From positions 1 to 45,986 of the forward strand of contig SKGQ01000004.1 of assembly GCA_007117515.1 (NCBI GenBank): a stretch of DNA of 45,986 nt, read 5' to 3'. Made by a program: the position numbers and the translations under genes. Below, piece by piece: positions 19,911-27,434 of this stretch. Within the stretch, counting starts at the first letter, position 1. Each line of letters begins with the position of its first letter. The notes below the pieces were generated by a model. It saw only the letters and a list, made by a program, of their open reading frames with translations, was not told where the DNA came from and did not search any database. Source of the DNA: Ectothiorhodospiraceae bacterium. Its GTDB lineage: Bacteria; Pseudomonadota; Gammaproteobacteria; Nitrococcales; Aquisalimonadaceae.

Positions 19911-20675
19911 ATGGAAAACGACGATCGGCGGCTGGCCGGACAGGTCGCTGTGGTGACCGGTGGAAATCGGGGCATCGGTGCTGCGGTTGCCCAGGGTCTG
20001 GCGGCGGCGGGTGCCGATGTGGCCATTACCTATCATCGCTCGACGCAGGACGCCGAAGACGTACAGCGGGCCGTCCATGGCATGGGACGAAGTTGTCTGA
20101 TACAGGCAACGGATGTCGCCGATCCGGCGCAGATGACCGCGCTGGCCGAAGTGACGGCCAGGCGGTTGGGACAACCGACGATCTGGGTGAATCTGGCTGG
20201 CGCGGACATCCTGACCGGCAGTTTCGCCAGGCAATCTGACGAGGAGAAGCTGCAGCGGCTGATTGCCGTCGATCTGCTGGGGACTGTGCGCGGCTCCTGG
20301 GTAGCGGCGGAGCACCTGGTCCGGGGTGGTGTCGTCATCAACACGTCCTGGGATCTGGCGCTGCGCGGTATGGCCGGACGCGAGGCTGAAATGTTCGGTG
20401 CGGTGAAGGGCGGTATCACCGGTTTCAGTCTTAGCCTGGCGAGATCTCTGGCGCCGACACAGCGCGTAAACGTGATTGCCCCAGGCTGGATCGAGACCGC
20501 GTTCGCCCGCGAAGACCTGTCGGAGGAGGCCTACGCTGAAATCGCCCAGCGGATGCCGATGCAGCGTTTTGGCCATGGTGAAGATGTCGCCGAAGCCGTG
20601 ATCTACCTGGCCAGCCCGGCAGCGTCCTACATCACCGGTCAGGTATTGATGATCAATGGGGGATTAACGAGTTAA
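19911..20675 (+). CDS. Short-chain dehydrogenase/reductase-like protein lacking the catalytic Tyr
   Basis: This 254-residue Rossmann-fold protein of the classical SDR type has the nucleotide-binding TGGNRGIG motif and the C-terminal YITGQVLMINGGLTS. The catalytic Ser position is kept (VVINTSWD). The YxxxK motif reads FGAVK: the Tyr codon is TTC (Phe), while the Lys is retained. Reductase activity may therefore be altered or absent, although a different proton donor is possible. GAGAGG lies 9 bases before the ATG at 19911; the frame is open to 19809. The substrate is unknown. TGxxxRxG also occurs in pteridine reductases, which would fit the pterin-rich island downstream but is not evidence by itself. 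Confidence 0.8.
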   Translation: MENDDRRLAGQVAVVTGGNRGIGAAVAQGLAAAGADVAITYHRSTQDAEDVQRAVHGMGRSCLIQATDVADPAQMTALAEVTARRLGQPTIWVNLAGADILTGSFARQSDEEKLQRLIAVDLLGTVRGSWVAAEHLVRGGVVINTSWDLALRGMAGREAEMFGAVKGGITGFSLSLARSLAPTQRVNVIAPGWIETAFAREDLSEEAYAEIAQRMPMQRFGHGEDVAEAVIYLASPAASYITGQVLMINGGLTS

Positions 20676-20683
20676 CCGAGAGG

Positions 20684-20775
20684 TTTCAGTGATTCAGGTT
20701 TCAGTGTTCAGACAAACATTCGACCTCGGCGCAGGCGTTCCGGTTCTGCACCGTCTGAACACTGAAGCACTGAAA
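20684..20775. repeat. Two-part inverted repeat after the SDR gene
   Basis: TTCAGTGTTCAGAC (20700-20713) and its perfect complement GTCTGAACACTGAA (20753-20766) are 39 bases apart. An outer pair, TTTCAGTG (20684-20691) and CACTGAAA (20768-20775), extends the dyad. It may be a small palindromic repetitive element between converging genes. Confidence 0.6.
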
Positions 20776-20794
20776 AATGAACACGTTAATTCTT

Positions 20795-20832
20795 AAAAAA
20801 CCCCCAACCGACGCGTTAGCCGATTGGGGGTT
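20795..20832 (-). terminator. Terminator of the beta-propeller gene
   Basis: CCCCCAACCG (20801-20810) and CGATTGGGGG (20821-20830) form a 10-bp stem with one mismatch. On the minus strand it ends in six Ts, 40 bases after the beta-propeller stop. Confidence 0.8.
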
Positions 20833-20870
20833 CCGAAGTAGCAGACAGCCGCGGTTGCTGTGGTCTTTTC

Positions 20871-21872
20871 TTACCGCGGCGCCATCTCTTTCTCGACGAT
20901 GAAGTCGTGGAAGATCACGCCCCAGGGTGAATCACCCACAGGGATGTCCTTGATCACTTCCCGCGATTTCGTGTCGATTATCGAGATATCGTCGCTCTCG
21001 CCGTTGGCGACGGCGAGCAGGCTACGATCGCGATTCATTGCCAGGCCCCAGGGCCGGTCACCGACATCGATCAGGTCCACCTCTTCAAGTGTTTCCGCGT
21101 CGAGAACGGCGACCGTGTTGTCTCGCCCGAGGGAGACGAAGACCAGTGATTCATCGGCATTAAGGCGAACATCCTTCGGTCGCGCCCGGCGCTGGCCGAA
21201 GCGATGGTTCTGGACGATCTCGTGCGACTCCAGATCGATGATGTTGATCTCGCCGGCGACTTCCGAGGTTACGTAAAGATACTTGCCGTCCGCGGTTACC
21301 GTCAGCTCCCGCGGTCGGGTACCCACCAGGATGTTGGCCACCACCTCATGATCCGGCCAGGTGATCAGATGGACCATGTGGCTGGATTCACTGACCACGG
21401 CGATGATGCTGCCATCCGGTGTCGAAACAACGCCTTCAGGCTCAAGCCCGACGTCGATACCGCCTTTCAACTCACCGGCTTCCGGGTCGATCTGCATCAA
21501 CTGCGCTGTGGCCTCGTTCGAGACATAGATATGCCCGGTTTCCGGATGCACGGTAAATGCTTCAGGATCCTCGCCCCCGGGGATGGTTCCGATCAATTCC
21601 ATTTCGTAAGGGTCAATTACACCGATAAGGTCAGAAATGCCTAGCGCCACGTACAGTTTCGTGCCGTCGCGGGAGAAACCCATGTCGCGCGGACGTTGGC
21701 CACCGACGTCCTCGATGACCTTGATGACTTCCCAGGTCTCCGGGTCAATCACCGTGATCGAATGTTCCCACTCATTGGACACGAACAGGCGTCCAGTCAG
21801 CTCTTCGGCGGCCACCGGGACCATCGCGCCAAGGTAGAGGCCCAATGCCAGGCACCAGTGCTTGATTCTCAT
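20871..21872 (-). CDS. PQQ-associated YVTN beta-propeller protein
   Basis: This 333-residue exported protein is made of about seven YVTN-type blades. Repeated segments such as GRLFVSNEWEHSITVID, KLYVALGISDLIGVID, KYLYVTSEVAGEINIID and SLLAVANGESDDISIID are visible. The signal peptide is at 1-22 (ends VPVAA). It matches the group named PQQ-dependent catabolism-associated beta-propeller protein (TIGR03866), found beside PQQ alcohol dehydrogenase genes; its biochemical role is not established. The ATG at 21872 has GGAGG upstream. It lies 55 bases after the periplasmic binding protein gene, so the two are probably one operon. Confidence 0.85.
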   Translation of the reverse strand: MRIKHWCLALGLYLGAMVPVAAEELTGRLFVSNEWEHSITVIDPETWEVIKVIEDVGGQRPRDMGFSRDGTKLYVALGISDLIGVIDPYEMELIGTIPGGEDPEAFTVHPETGHIYVSNEATAQLMQIDPEAGELKGGIDVGLEPEGVVSTPDGSIIAVVSESSHMVHLITWPDHEVVANILVGTRPRELTVTADGKYLYVTSEVAGEINIIDLESHEIVQNHRFGQRRARPKDVRLNADESLVFVSLGRDNTVAVLDAETLEEVDLIDVGDRPWGLAMNRDRSLLAVANGESDDISIIDTKSREVIKDIPVGDSPWGVIFHDFIVEKEMAPR

Positions 21873-21927
21873 ATCAGACTATCCTCCAGTCGACGTGCGA
21901 GGTGTTATCCCGCTTGCGCCCAATGTG

Positions 21928-22731
21928 TCATTTTTCGCAGGAAACCCCGCCAAGGGTATCCAGATCATCCTGATCGACAACGCCCTCCACCGGTGACTCG
22001 CCGATCACATTATCGTCACGCACGATCCATAGAGGCTGCCGTAGCTGACCGTTTTCCCGGAAGCTTAACGGCCGACCCTTGGAGGCATCGAAACTCTCCA
22101 GATCCTTCAGGTGCTGGATCAGGCTTTCAGGTTTCCGGCTGGCGGTTCGGGTCACGCCATCTCCAACCATGCGCACGGCTACAAAAGCCGTCCAGGCGCC
22201 TTCAGTCATGGGTGTGTCGTAAGCCTCGACGAAACGACCATTGAGATCGCCGGACGAGTAACGGCGGAATCTGTGGTGATGGGCAACGGCGGTGATCTCT
22301 TCATCGTCGGCCTGCTGCTGCCATTGTTCAATCGCATCCTGGCGCATGCTGGCGCTGGGGATGATGCTGAACAGGTTATCCCGGCAAAGCGCGCGCAACG
22401 CGTCATCATCGGAGCCGGTGTTGAACACCGCCAGATTCGGGAACGCCTCGGCGACCTTTGCGGCATTATCACCGTCGGCAGTGACGACAATCGCAATTGC
22501 TTCATCGGCAACCTCACTGTGGCCGGCAACCACGTCCATCGAGAATTCGTAACCCAGGAAGCCGCCCGCGCGGTTGATCTCTTCCAGCCCCATCTCGGCG
22601 CCCTTGTGGGCATCACTGCCTGCATCGCCGATAAAGGCGATGGGGACGATCTCGTCTGCGACGCTAACCGAGGCGAGACTCAACCCAAGCAGCCCCGCCA
22701 GCAGTGGCGCCGCATATCGTGTTCGATTCAT
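21928..22731 (-). CDS. Short periplasmic binding protein of the PQQ-associated ABC family
   Basis: This 267-residue exported protein resembles the substrate-binding protein of the PQQ-dependent alcohol dehydrogenase-associated ABC system (TIGR03863). The signal peptide is at 1-25 (LASVSVADE). The opening IAFIGDAGSDAHKGAEMGLEEINRAGG is that of type I binding proteins, and the ending has the family segment SFRENGQLRQPLWIV. Family members are usually well over 300 residues. The part after IIPSASMRQDAIEQW is much reduced, as if most of one lobe were missing. No ABC ATPase or permease gene accompanies it here. GGAGGAG lies 4 bases before the ATG. Confidence 0.75.
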   Translation of the reverse strand: MNRTRYAAPLLAGLLGLSLASVSVADEIVPIAFIGDAGSDAHKGAEMGLEEINRAGGFLGYEFSMDVVAGHSEVADEAIAIVVTADGDNAAKVAEAFPNLAVFNTGSDDDALRALCRDNLFSIIPSASMRQDAIEQWQQQADDEEITAVAHHHRFRRYSSGDLNGRFVEAYDTPMTEGAWTAFVAVRMVGDGVTRTASRKPESLIQHLKDLESFDASKGRPLSFRENGQLRQPLWIVRDDNVIGESPVEGVVDQDDLDTLGGVSCEK

Positions 22732-22913
22732 CCTGCTCCTCCCTGTGCGGCCTCTACCGTGTCTTTGGCGTTACTGGCCGCGTTATTCTTGATTCACCAT
22801 CTCCTCCAGCATTACACCATCCGCCTGAATACTGCGTGAATGGCTGAACTCTGCCCGAGACTGAATAGTCCCCGGAAGTCTCGCAAGGGAAAACTTCCCC
22901 ACTGTGTTCACTT

Positions 22914-22927
22914 CCTTGGACGCACTG
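22914..22927 (+). promoter_or_regulatory. Candidate activator site (14-base word, copy 1)
   Basis: CCTTGGACGCACTG is identical to 41124-41137. It lies 116 bases upstream of the -24 element of the mtdB sigma-54 promoter, a typical distance for an enhancer-binding protein site. A similar half, TTGGAGTCCAA, occurs at 24103-24113 before fae. Confidence 0.55.
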
Positions 22928-23042
22928 TGCCACCTTCGGTTCACTGAAGGCCTGGGCCCCTATCCGGACGTCAGCCGCACGACTCGCATTTTGCCGCGGG
23001 CTTGCAAGCAGTGGTGCACTGATGTTCTCCTTGCCGGCTCGC

Positions 23043-23058
23043 TGGCACGTCCATTGCT
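23043..23058 (+). promoter_or_regulatory. Sigma-54 promoter before mtdB
   Basis: TGGCACGTCCATTGCT matches the sigma-54 consensus (TGGCACG-N4-TTGCW). The invariant GG (23044-23045) and GC (23056-23057) are exactly 10 bases apart. Transcription would start near 23069, giving a leader of about 47 bases before the mtdB GTG. Confidence 0.85.
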
Positions 23059-23115
23059 TCTGCTCTGGGCCTGAATTGTCATAACAAAGCAAACCAATTG
23101 GGGGAAAGCCACGGC

Positions 23116-24024
23116 GTGAGTACTAAGCCGACGATTTTACACATGCTCGACCCGAACCCTCGGGTCAGCCCGTTCGATGTCAACATGGCGGTGGACGCCG
23201 GGTTCCAGCACATCATTCCGTACACCAACGTTGGCATGGATGAGGTGTTGGGGCTTACCCAGGACGCAATCTTCTCGCGCGGCCCGACCGGCGTGAAGGC
23301 GACGGGCCTTTTCATTGGCGGTCGCGACCCCTGGCTTGCGCTGGACATGGTTGCAGAGGCGCGCAAGTCCATGGTGCCGCCGTTCGAAATGGCAGTATTT
23401 GCCGACCCTTCCGGCGGTTTTACGACTGCCGCTGGGCTTGTTGCCGTTGTCGCCGAGCAGATGCAGGAAGCCGGACTGAAGGGTGGTCTTGACGGTACCA
23501 AGGTTGCGATCTTCGGTGGCACGGGGCCGGTCGGGCTGGTCTCTGCGGTACTGGCTGCGGATGCAGGTGCCGAAGTGGTGGTGGTCAGCCATCGCTCTGC
23601 GGAGGCTGCCGCCAAGCACACTGCGGTGCTCAAGGAACGGTACGGTATCGACACGATCCCCGGTGATGGCTCTAGTGAGTCAAGTCGCGCGAAAATCCTC
23701 AAGGACGTGCATGCGGTAATGAGCACGGCGAAGGCGGGGATTCAGATACTGAGTAACAAGGAGCTCTGCGCCGCGCCGGAATTGCTGGTCGCCGCAGACG
23801 TGAATGCTGTTCCGCCGCTGGGGCTTGAGGGCGTTGGCGTGTCGGACAGAGGCAAGATTCTGGAAGGGACGGTGCGCGGTGCCCGTGGAGTCGGCGCTCT
23901 CGCAGTCGGTGACGTGAAGTACCGGACGCAGAACCGACTCTTTCAGGATATGCTGGCGGGCGATGGAACACTCGATCTCGAGTTCCGGGCTGCCATGAAA
24001 CGGGCAATGGAACTGCTCGGATAA
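23116..24024 (+). CDS. mtdB: Methylene-H4MPT dehydrogenase MtdB
   Basis: Oxidises methylene-tetrahydromethanopterin to methenyl-H4MPT with NAD(P)+ in the cytoplasm, the step after Fae. The protein is 302 residues. The N-terminal [22 protein letters not shown] and [11 protein letters not shown] segments match MtdB rather than MtdA. The nucleotide-binding motif is [22 protein letters not shown]. The GTG start at 23116 is preceded by GGGGGAAAG about 8 bases upstream; a TTG at 23098 would overlap that site. A sigma-54 promoter lies about 60 bases upstream, and fae follows 160 bases downstream. No mch is visible in this window. Confidence 0.92.
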   Translation: MSTKPTILHMLDPNPRVSPFDVNMAVDAGFQHIIPYTNVGMDEVLGLTQDAIFSRGPTGVKATGLFIGGRDPWLALDMVAEARKSMVPPFEMAVFADPSGGFTTAAGLVAVVAEQMQEAGLKGGLDGTKVAIFGGTGPVGLVSAVLAADAGAEVVVVSHRSAEAAAKHTAVLKERYGIDTIPGDGSSESSRAKILKDVHAVMSTAKAGIQILSNKELCAAPELLVAADVNAVPPLGLEGVGVSDRGKILEGTVRGARGVGALAVGDVKYRTQNRLFQDMLAGDGTLDLEFRAAMKRAMELLG

Positions 24025-24102
24025 TAAGCGCCACTGGCTTGCCTGGGGCGAGCGGCGCCGCGCGGCGACGCCTGACCTGAAGGATGACGAGTCGCCGGGC
24101 AA

Positions 24103-24113
24103 TTGGAGTCCAA
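24103..24113 (+). promoter_or_regulatory. Palindrome TTGGAGTCCAA before fae
   Basis: An 11-base perfect palindrome lies 71 bases before the fae start. It includes TTGGA, which is also in the 14-base word before mtdB and fdh. It could be an operator, but the match is short. Confidence 0.3.
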
Positions 24114-24184
24114 GAAGGAGGGTCAGGACTGTGGGAATTTTCAATCTCTTTAAATCACAAGAGCAATCGCAAGGAGTAAGTAAA

Positions 24185-24697
24185 ATGGCACGAATCAACA
24201 GCATGCGTGTTGGTGAAGCACTGGTTGGTGACGGCGCAGAAGTGGCGCACATCGATCTGATCATCGGTCCCCGCGGTAGCACCGCCGAGTCCGCATTCAC
24301 CAACTCCCTGACCAACAACAAGGATGGGTTCACCTCCTTGCTGGCCGTTGTTGCACCGAACCTGCTGTGCAAGCCGGCCACCGTGATGTTCAACAAGGTG
24401 ACCATCAAGAACGGTACCCAGGCTGCCCAGATGTTTGGTCCGGCCCAGCGCGGCGTGGCCATGGCCGTTGCCGACTGCGTCGAAGACGGCACCATTTCCC
24501 AGGACGAAGCCGACGACCTGTTCATCTGCGTCGGCGTCTTCATCCACTGGGAAGCGAAGGATGACGCCAAGATCCAGGACTACAACTACGAAGCGACCAA
24601 GATGTCGATCAAGCGTGCGGTGAAGAACGAGCCGTCCGCTGCCGAAGTTGTGGCCCAGAAGGGCAAGGCCTCGCATCCGTTTGCCGCTCACGACTGA
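24185..24697 (+). CDS. fae: Formaldehyde-activating enzyme
   Basis: Condenses formaldehyde with tetrahydromethanopterin to methylene-H4MPT, the entry of the H4MPT oxidation route and the main detoxification of formaldehyde made by XoxF. The 170-residue length is typical. The N-terminal [20 protein letters not shown] contains the catalytic His, followed by [25 protein letters not shown] and [15 protein letters not shown]. The start at 24185 is fixed by a perfect AAGGAG 8 bases upstream. An in-frame GTG at 24131 would add 18 residues with no family support. Likely highly expressed; a strong terminator follows. Confidence 0.97.
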   Translation: MARINSMRVGEALVGDGAEVAHIDLIIGPRGSTAESAFTNSLTNNKDGFTSLLAVVAPNLLCKPATVMFNKVTIKNGTQAAQMFGPAQRGVAMAVADCVEDGTISQDEADDLFICVGVFIHWEAKDDAKIQDYNYEATKMSIKRAVKNEPSAAEVVAQKGKASHPFAAHD

Positions 24698-24720
24698 TAC
24701 AGTCGAAACCGGTATGCATT

Positions 24721-24756
24721 AAAAAGGCCGCCATCCCGAGGGGTGGCGGCCTTTTT
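24721..24756. terminator. Bidirectional terminator after fae
   Basis: AAAAAGGCCGCCA and TGGCGGCCTTTTT form a perfect stem of 13 pairs around a short loop. It serves fae on the plus strand and the converging DUF2380-like gene on the minus strand. Confidence 0.92.
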
Positions 24757-24780
24757 CGTTGCAGCTTCGAAAAAGCTGAC

Positions 24781-25305
24781 TTAGTCGCTCGCTTCTCTGG
24801 GCGCGGGCCAGCCCATCTCGCGATGAATGGCAATGCGCCCGCGGCGCCAGGATTCGTCGGTATTCCCGGCGATGCGGACCGACTTTGCGCCGACCGGGTT
24901 GCCGTTCTCCGTCTCCCGGATCTCCACCCGAAGCGACATGATCAACTCGCTCATCTTGTCGGCGACCGGCATCAATACCCGATCCGCGCCAAGGTCCCTG
25001 CCGATTCTGGCCTGGCAACTCCCGCAGCTGGTTATCCGGCGACCACCGACGTGTTTCTCGGTCAACGCCTGCAACTCTCCGTGATCAACCAGCTCATAAT
25101 CGTCAGCGCGGTCCAGCGCATCACGCAGTTCCGTCGCGAAACGCTGCAACCGGGCCCGCTCATGTTCGGTGATGGGCTGTTCAATACTGCCAAAGGTCAT
25201 CGTGGCATCCAGCACGGCGACCTTTGTTGGGTCACCTGCCGTAACACCGGTAACCCAGACTAAACTCATGACGGCCACCAGGCCGCTGATCCAGCGTCGA
25301 TTCAT
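24781..25305 (-). CDS. Exported DUF2380/DUF3280-like protein
   Basis: This 174-residue protein has a signal peptide (MNRRWISGLVAVMSLVWVTGVTAG, 1-24). The mature domain has KVAVLDATM, ATELRDALDRADDYELVD and a C-terminal DESWRRGRIAIH segment. These resemble the uncharacterised DUF2380/DUF3280 proteins often seen near PQQ dehydrogenase genes. A Cys pair sits in TSCGSCQA. The function is unknown. Its ATG overlaps the cytochrome b561 stop (ATGA), so the two are translationally coupled. GGAGGGGAG precedes the start. The family name is from memory of sequence features. Confidence 0.7.
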   Translation of the reverse strand: MNRRWISGLVAVMSLVWVTGVTAGDPTKVAVLDATMTFGSIEQPITEHERARLQRFATELRDALDRADDYELVDHGELQALTEKHVGGRRITSCGSCQARIGRDLGADRVLMPVADKMSELIMSLRVEIRETENGNPVGAKSVRIAGNTDESWRRGRIAIHREMGWPAPREASD

Positions 25306-25871
25306 TGTTCTCTCCCCTCCACCCTGCCGGGCAACATACGCTGAAAGACGGTATCACGTTTGATGATCAGGTGGCGCAGCGCGGCAGCAGCGTGCATGAC
25401 GACCAGAAAGGCCAGAAAGTAGGCAGAGCCCACATGGATGAACGCAAAGATGTCGTTGGCCAGTTCGTTTTCACCGCCCCACTTGCCCAGATCCACCGGG
25501 ATCCACCAGAAATAAGTGGGGTAACCAGTAAACGACGTCGTGAAGAAACCACTGATGGGCATCACGCCCATCATGATGTAGAGCAGCCGATGGCTGATCG
25601 CGGCGGCACGGCGTTCCCAGCACGGCGTCTCAGGCGGCATTGGCGGTGCCGGATTGCGGATACGCCACCAGACCCGCAGCAGCAGTAGCAGACCCACGGT
25701 CAGCCCGATGTTCTTGTGGTGCCGGAAGAACCAGGCGCGCGTGTCGTCGAACGGCAAATCGACCATGTACACGCCCATCGCGAAGGTGATGATGATCATC
25801 ACGGCCATCAGCCAGTGAAGGCCCATGGCCAGCGGCGTGTAGCGTTTTCCTGTGCCTGCATCCTGCCTCAT
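25302..25871 (-). CDS. Cytochrome b561
   Basis: This 189-residue inner membrane di-heme cytochrome of the bacterial b561 family can pass electrons between periplasmic donors and the quinone pool. It has four membrane helices. Candidate heme-ligand His residues are in LHWLMAVM (helix 1), FRHHKNIGLT (helix 2), SHRLLYIMMG (helix 3) and VVMHAAAALRHLI (helix 4). The ATG at 25871 has GAGG 6 bases upstream. The frame is open to 26186, but that upstream part is not hydrophobic and is unlike the family. Its place between fae and xoxF, with the DUF2380-like partner, suggests a link to methanol oxidation; that is inference. Confidence 0.85.
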   Translation of the reverse strand: MRQDAGTGKRYTPLAMGLHWLMAVMIIITFAMGVYMVDLPFDDTRAWFFRHHKNIGLTVGLLLLLRVWWRIRNPAPPMPPETPCWERRAAAISHRLLYIMMGVMPISGFFTTSFTGYPTYFWWIPVDLGKWGGENELANDIFAFIHVGSAYFLAFLVVMHAAAALRHLIIKRDTVFQRMLPGRVEGREQ

Positions 25872-26288
25872 GGTTATCCTCGTTGTCCTTGAGATGCTGC
25901 GGCCTACTCTGCGCTTCTGGCCATGAATCCTACATGAACTCACATGCGCATCAGTCTCCTGCGCTGACCCTCGGACCTCATGCTGCGAATCGTGTTCCGG
26001 GAAAAACTCCCGAGCGCCGCCGAATGGCTCATCCATCCCTGGTGCCGGCAAGGTCCCGGGAGCATTCGGCGTCGGATTGTTGTCAATACCCTCGACGATA
26101 GCGAATCCGGGCTGGCGTCTGTCCCGAACAAAGGGCTTGACGGGGTGATGGCGTGCCCGGTGGCTTTCGATTTCACTGGCGGGCATATATAAGGTGTTTC
26201 GTTGGTATGAGTCGGAGAGGAGGGGGAGAGCCTGACCGGAACTGGTTGGCCGCCTTCGAATAAAATCATTTTGAGAGTGGAGCGAATA
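25872..26288. other. Divergent intergenic region, cytochrome b561 / small exported protein
   Basis: This 417-base gap has open frames on both strands, but none encodes a recognisable protein. A TATATA at 26186-26191 could be a -10 element for the rightward gene, without a clear -35. No larger structure is seen. Confidence 0.4.
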
Positions 26289-26684
26289 ATGAAGCGATTC
26301 AGTCTTGTCGCATTGCTGACGGCGTCCCTGGCGTTTGCCGGATCGGCGTTTGCAGAGAACGAGTCATACGACTATCCGACCATTGATCGTTATCAGTGGA
26401 TTGAGGAATGCCTGTATTACCAGGGGGAGCGGAACTTTGAAACGCTTTATGCATGTGCCTGCGCCATTGACGTGATTGCAGAACACATGCCCCATGACAA
26501 GTTCGTGCAGGCGGACACGGCCGAAAAAGCAGCCTCCGTGGCAGGTGAGTCCGGTGAATATTTGCGGGAACCGGCTCGGGGCATCCAGGAGCTGCGGCTT
26601 GCTTATGGTGAAGCGAAAAACCAGGCCGACAGGCGCTGCTTTGTGCGGCCCAATCGCCTGAAGAACATCTGGCCGGAATTCTGA
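26289..26684 (+). CDS. Small exported four-cysteine protein of the xox locus
   Basis: This 131-residue protein has a clear signal peptide (MKRFSLVALLTASLAFAGSAFA, 1-22). The mature part has four Cys, in WIEECLYYQ, LYACACAIDVIAEHM and DRRCFVR, which could form two disulfides in the periplasm. From memory, proteins with the same ECxxxx...YxCxCAIDxIA pattern occur beside PQQ methanol dehydrogenase genes, but they have no name and no assigned function. The ATG at 26289 begins the signal peptide and has GGAG upstream. It precedes xoxF by 750 bases, with a foldback element in between. Confidence 0.75.
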   Translation: MKRFSLVALLTASLAFAGSAFAENESYDYPTIDRYQWIEECLYYQGERNFETLYACACAIDVIAEHMPHDKFVQADTAEKAASVAGESGEYLREPARGIQELRLAYGEAKNQADRRCFVRPNRLKNIWPEF

Positions 26685-26794
26685 TTGCAAATCCCGCCCC
26701 GGGCTCGCCCTGAGCCCGGGGTAATTCGCTCGTGCATGGTCATTTCGCCAAGCTTGAATCTTACGTTGTACCCTTTTCTGCTGAACTCATTGCT

Positions 26795-27076
26795 CGTTAA
26801 GGAAACACTGATTTATTCCCGCGCCTGCGTTGGAGTCCGCATTTTTTCCGAGTCAAGGCGCGCTGCGCAGCGCCGCAGTCGTTCTGCGGTCAAGCAGCGC
26901 AACGCAGCAGTCGGGAAAAATGCGGCCCAACCCAAGGGGTCCGGCCGGTTTTGGCCTCTGGCGGCGTTGCGCCACCGGCCCGGTAGCTCGGGCTACCGAA
27001 CCGGCACCGGGCCTTGCCAGATGACCAAAACCGGTCTCGGGCGCAGACGCGGGAATAAATCAGTGTTTCCTTAACG
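26795..27076. mobile_element. 282-bp foldback (MITE-like) element with 35-bp inverted ends
   Basis: The ends 26795-26829 and 27042-27076 are inverted copies with essentially one mismatch. Inside are two further stems. One is 15 bp with one mismatch (26837-26851 with 26911-26925, both containing T/A runs). The other pairs CCGGTTTTGG at 26945-26954 with CCAAAACCGG at 27025-27034. A small hairpin, GGTAGC/GCTACC, lies inside that arm. The whole can fold as a branched cruciform. It encodes no protein and shows no obvious target duplication. Confidence 0.75.
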
Positions 27077-27165
27077 AAACACTCTCCCGGAGCCGTTCAT
27101 TCCGCCCGCTTAACGGCGGCGCAAAGCCGCGCAACGGTTTGTGACAGAAACGACGCACCTTTCTA

Positions 27166-27182
27166 ACGGTGATGAACACCGT
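27166..27182. promoter_or_regulatory. Small dyad before xoxF
   Basis: ACGGTG and CACCGT are perfect complements around ATGAA, about 250 bases before xoxF. It is a possible operator; its occurrence by chance is not excluded. Confidence 0.25.
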
Positions 27183-27434
27183 CTCCGAGGCTGTTCATCT
27201 TTTATGACCGGGGCGCTCAGGGGAGATGCCGCTCAAGACAAGGTCTTGCGTGACCCTGGCCCCCGGGACGTTGGGTTGGCCTGCATCTTGAATACAGTTA
27301 GCTGCGGTGGATTCCGATCGCCACCGCCCGAGCGCATTGTGCTTGGGTGAATCCTGATCGGATCTGTCTTGCGGTCCCGGCAACCCCCAAGAGCCGGACG
27401 CCGTCACACAAAACACTAGGAGGGGGAGAAGAAG

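Larger units (their letters stand above)
22732..23115. other. Divergent regulatory region before mtdB
   Basis: This 384-base gap has no credible gene. It holds the sigma-54 promoter at 23043-23058, the 14-base word shared with the formate dehydrogenase region at 22914-22927, a direct repeat CACTGTG flanking that word (first copy about 22900, second from 22923), and a GGAAGT...ACTTCC dyad near 22875-22898. Confidence 0.6.
26685..27434. other. Long untranslated region before xoxF
   Basis: This 750-base gap has no supported gene; the open frames inside it overlap the foldback element. It contains that element (26795-27076), a small dyad ACGGTG-N5-CACCGT at 27166-27182, and an AGGAGGGGGAG ribosome binding site just before xoxF. 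I cannot point to a confident promoter. Confidence 0.5.

Noticed and set aside
24131-24184. N-terminal extension of fae from a GTG
   Set aside because: The added 18 residues have no family support, and a perfect AAGGAG precedes the ATG at 24185.
27002-27017. Sigma-54-like CGGCACCGGGCCTTGC before xoxF
   Set aside because: The GG and GC are 11 bases apart instead of 10, and it lies inside an arm of the foldback element.
26685-27074. Open frame of 129 codons across the foldback element
   Set aside because: It is arginine-rich, lies within the inverted repeat structure and resembles no protein.
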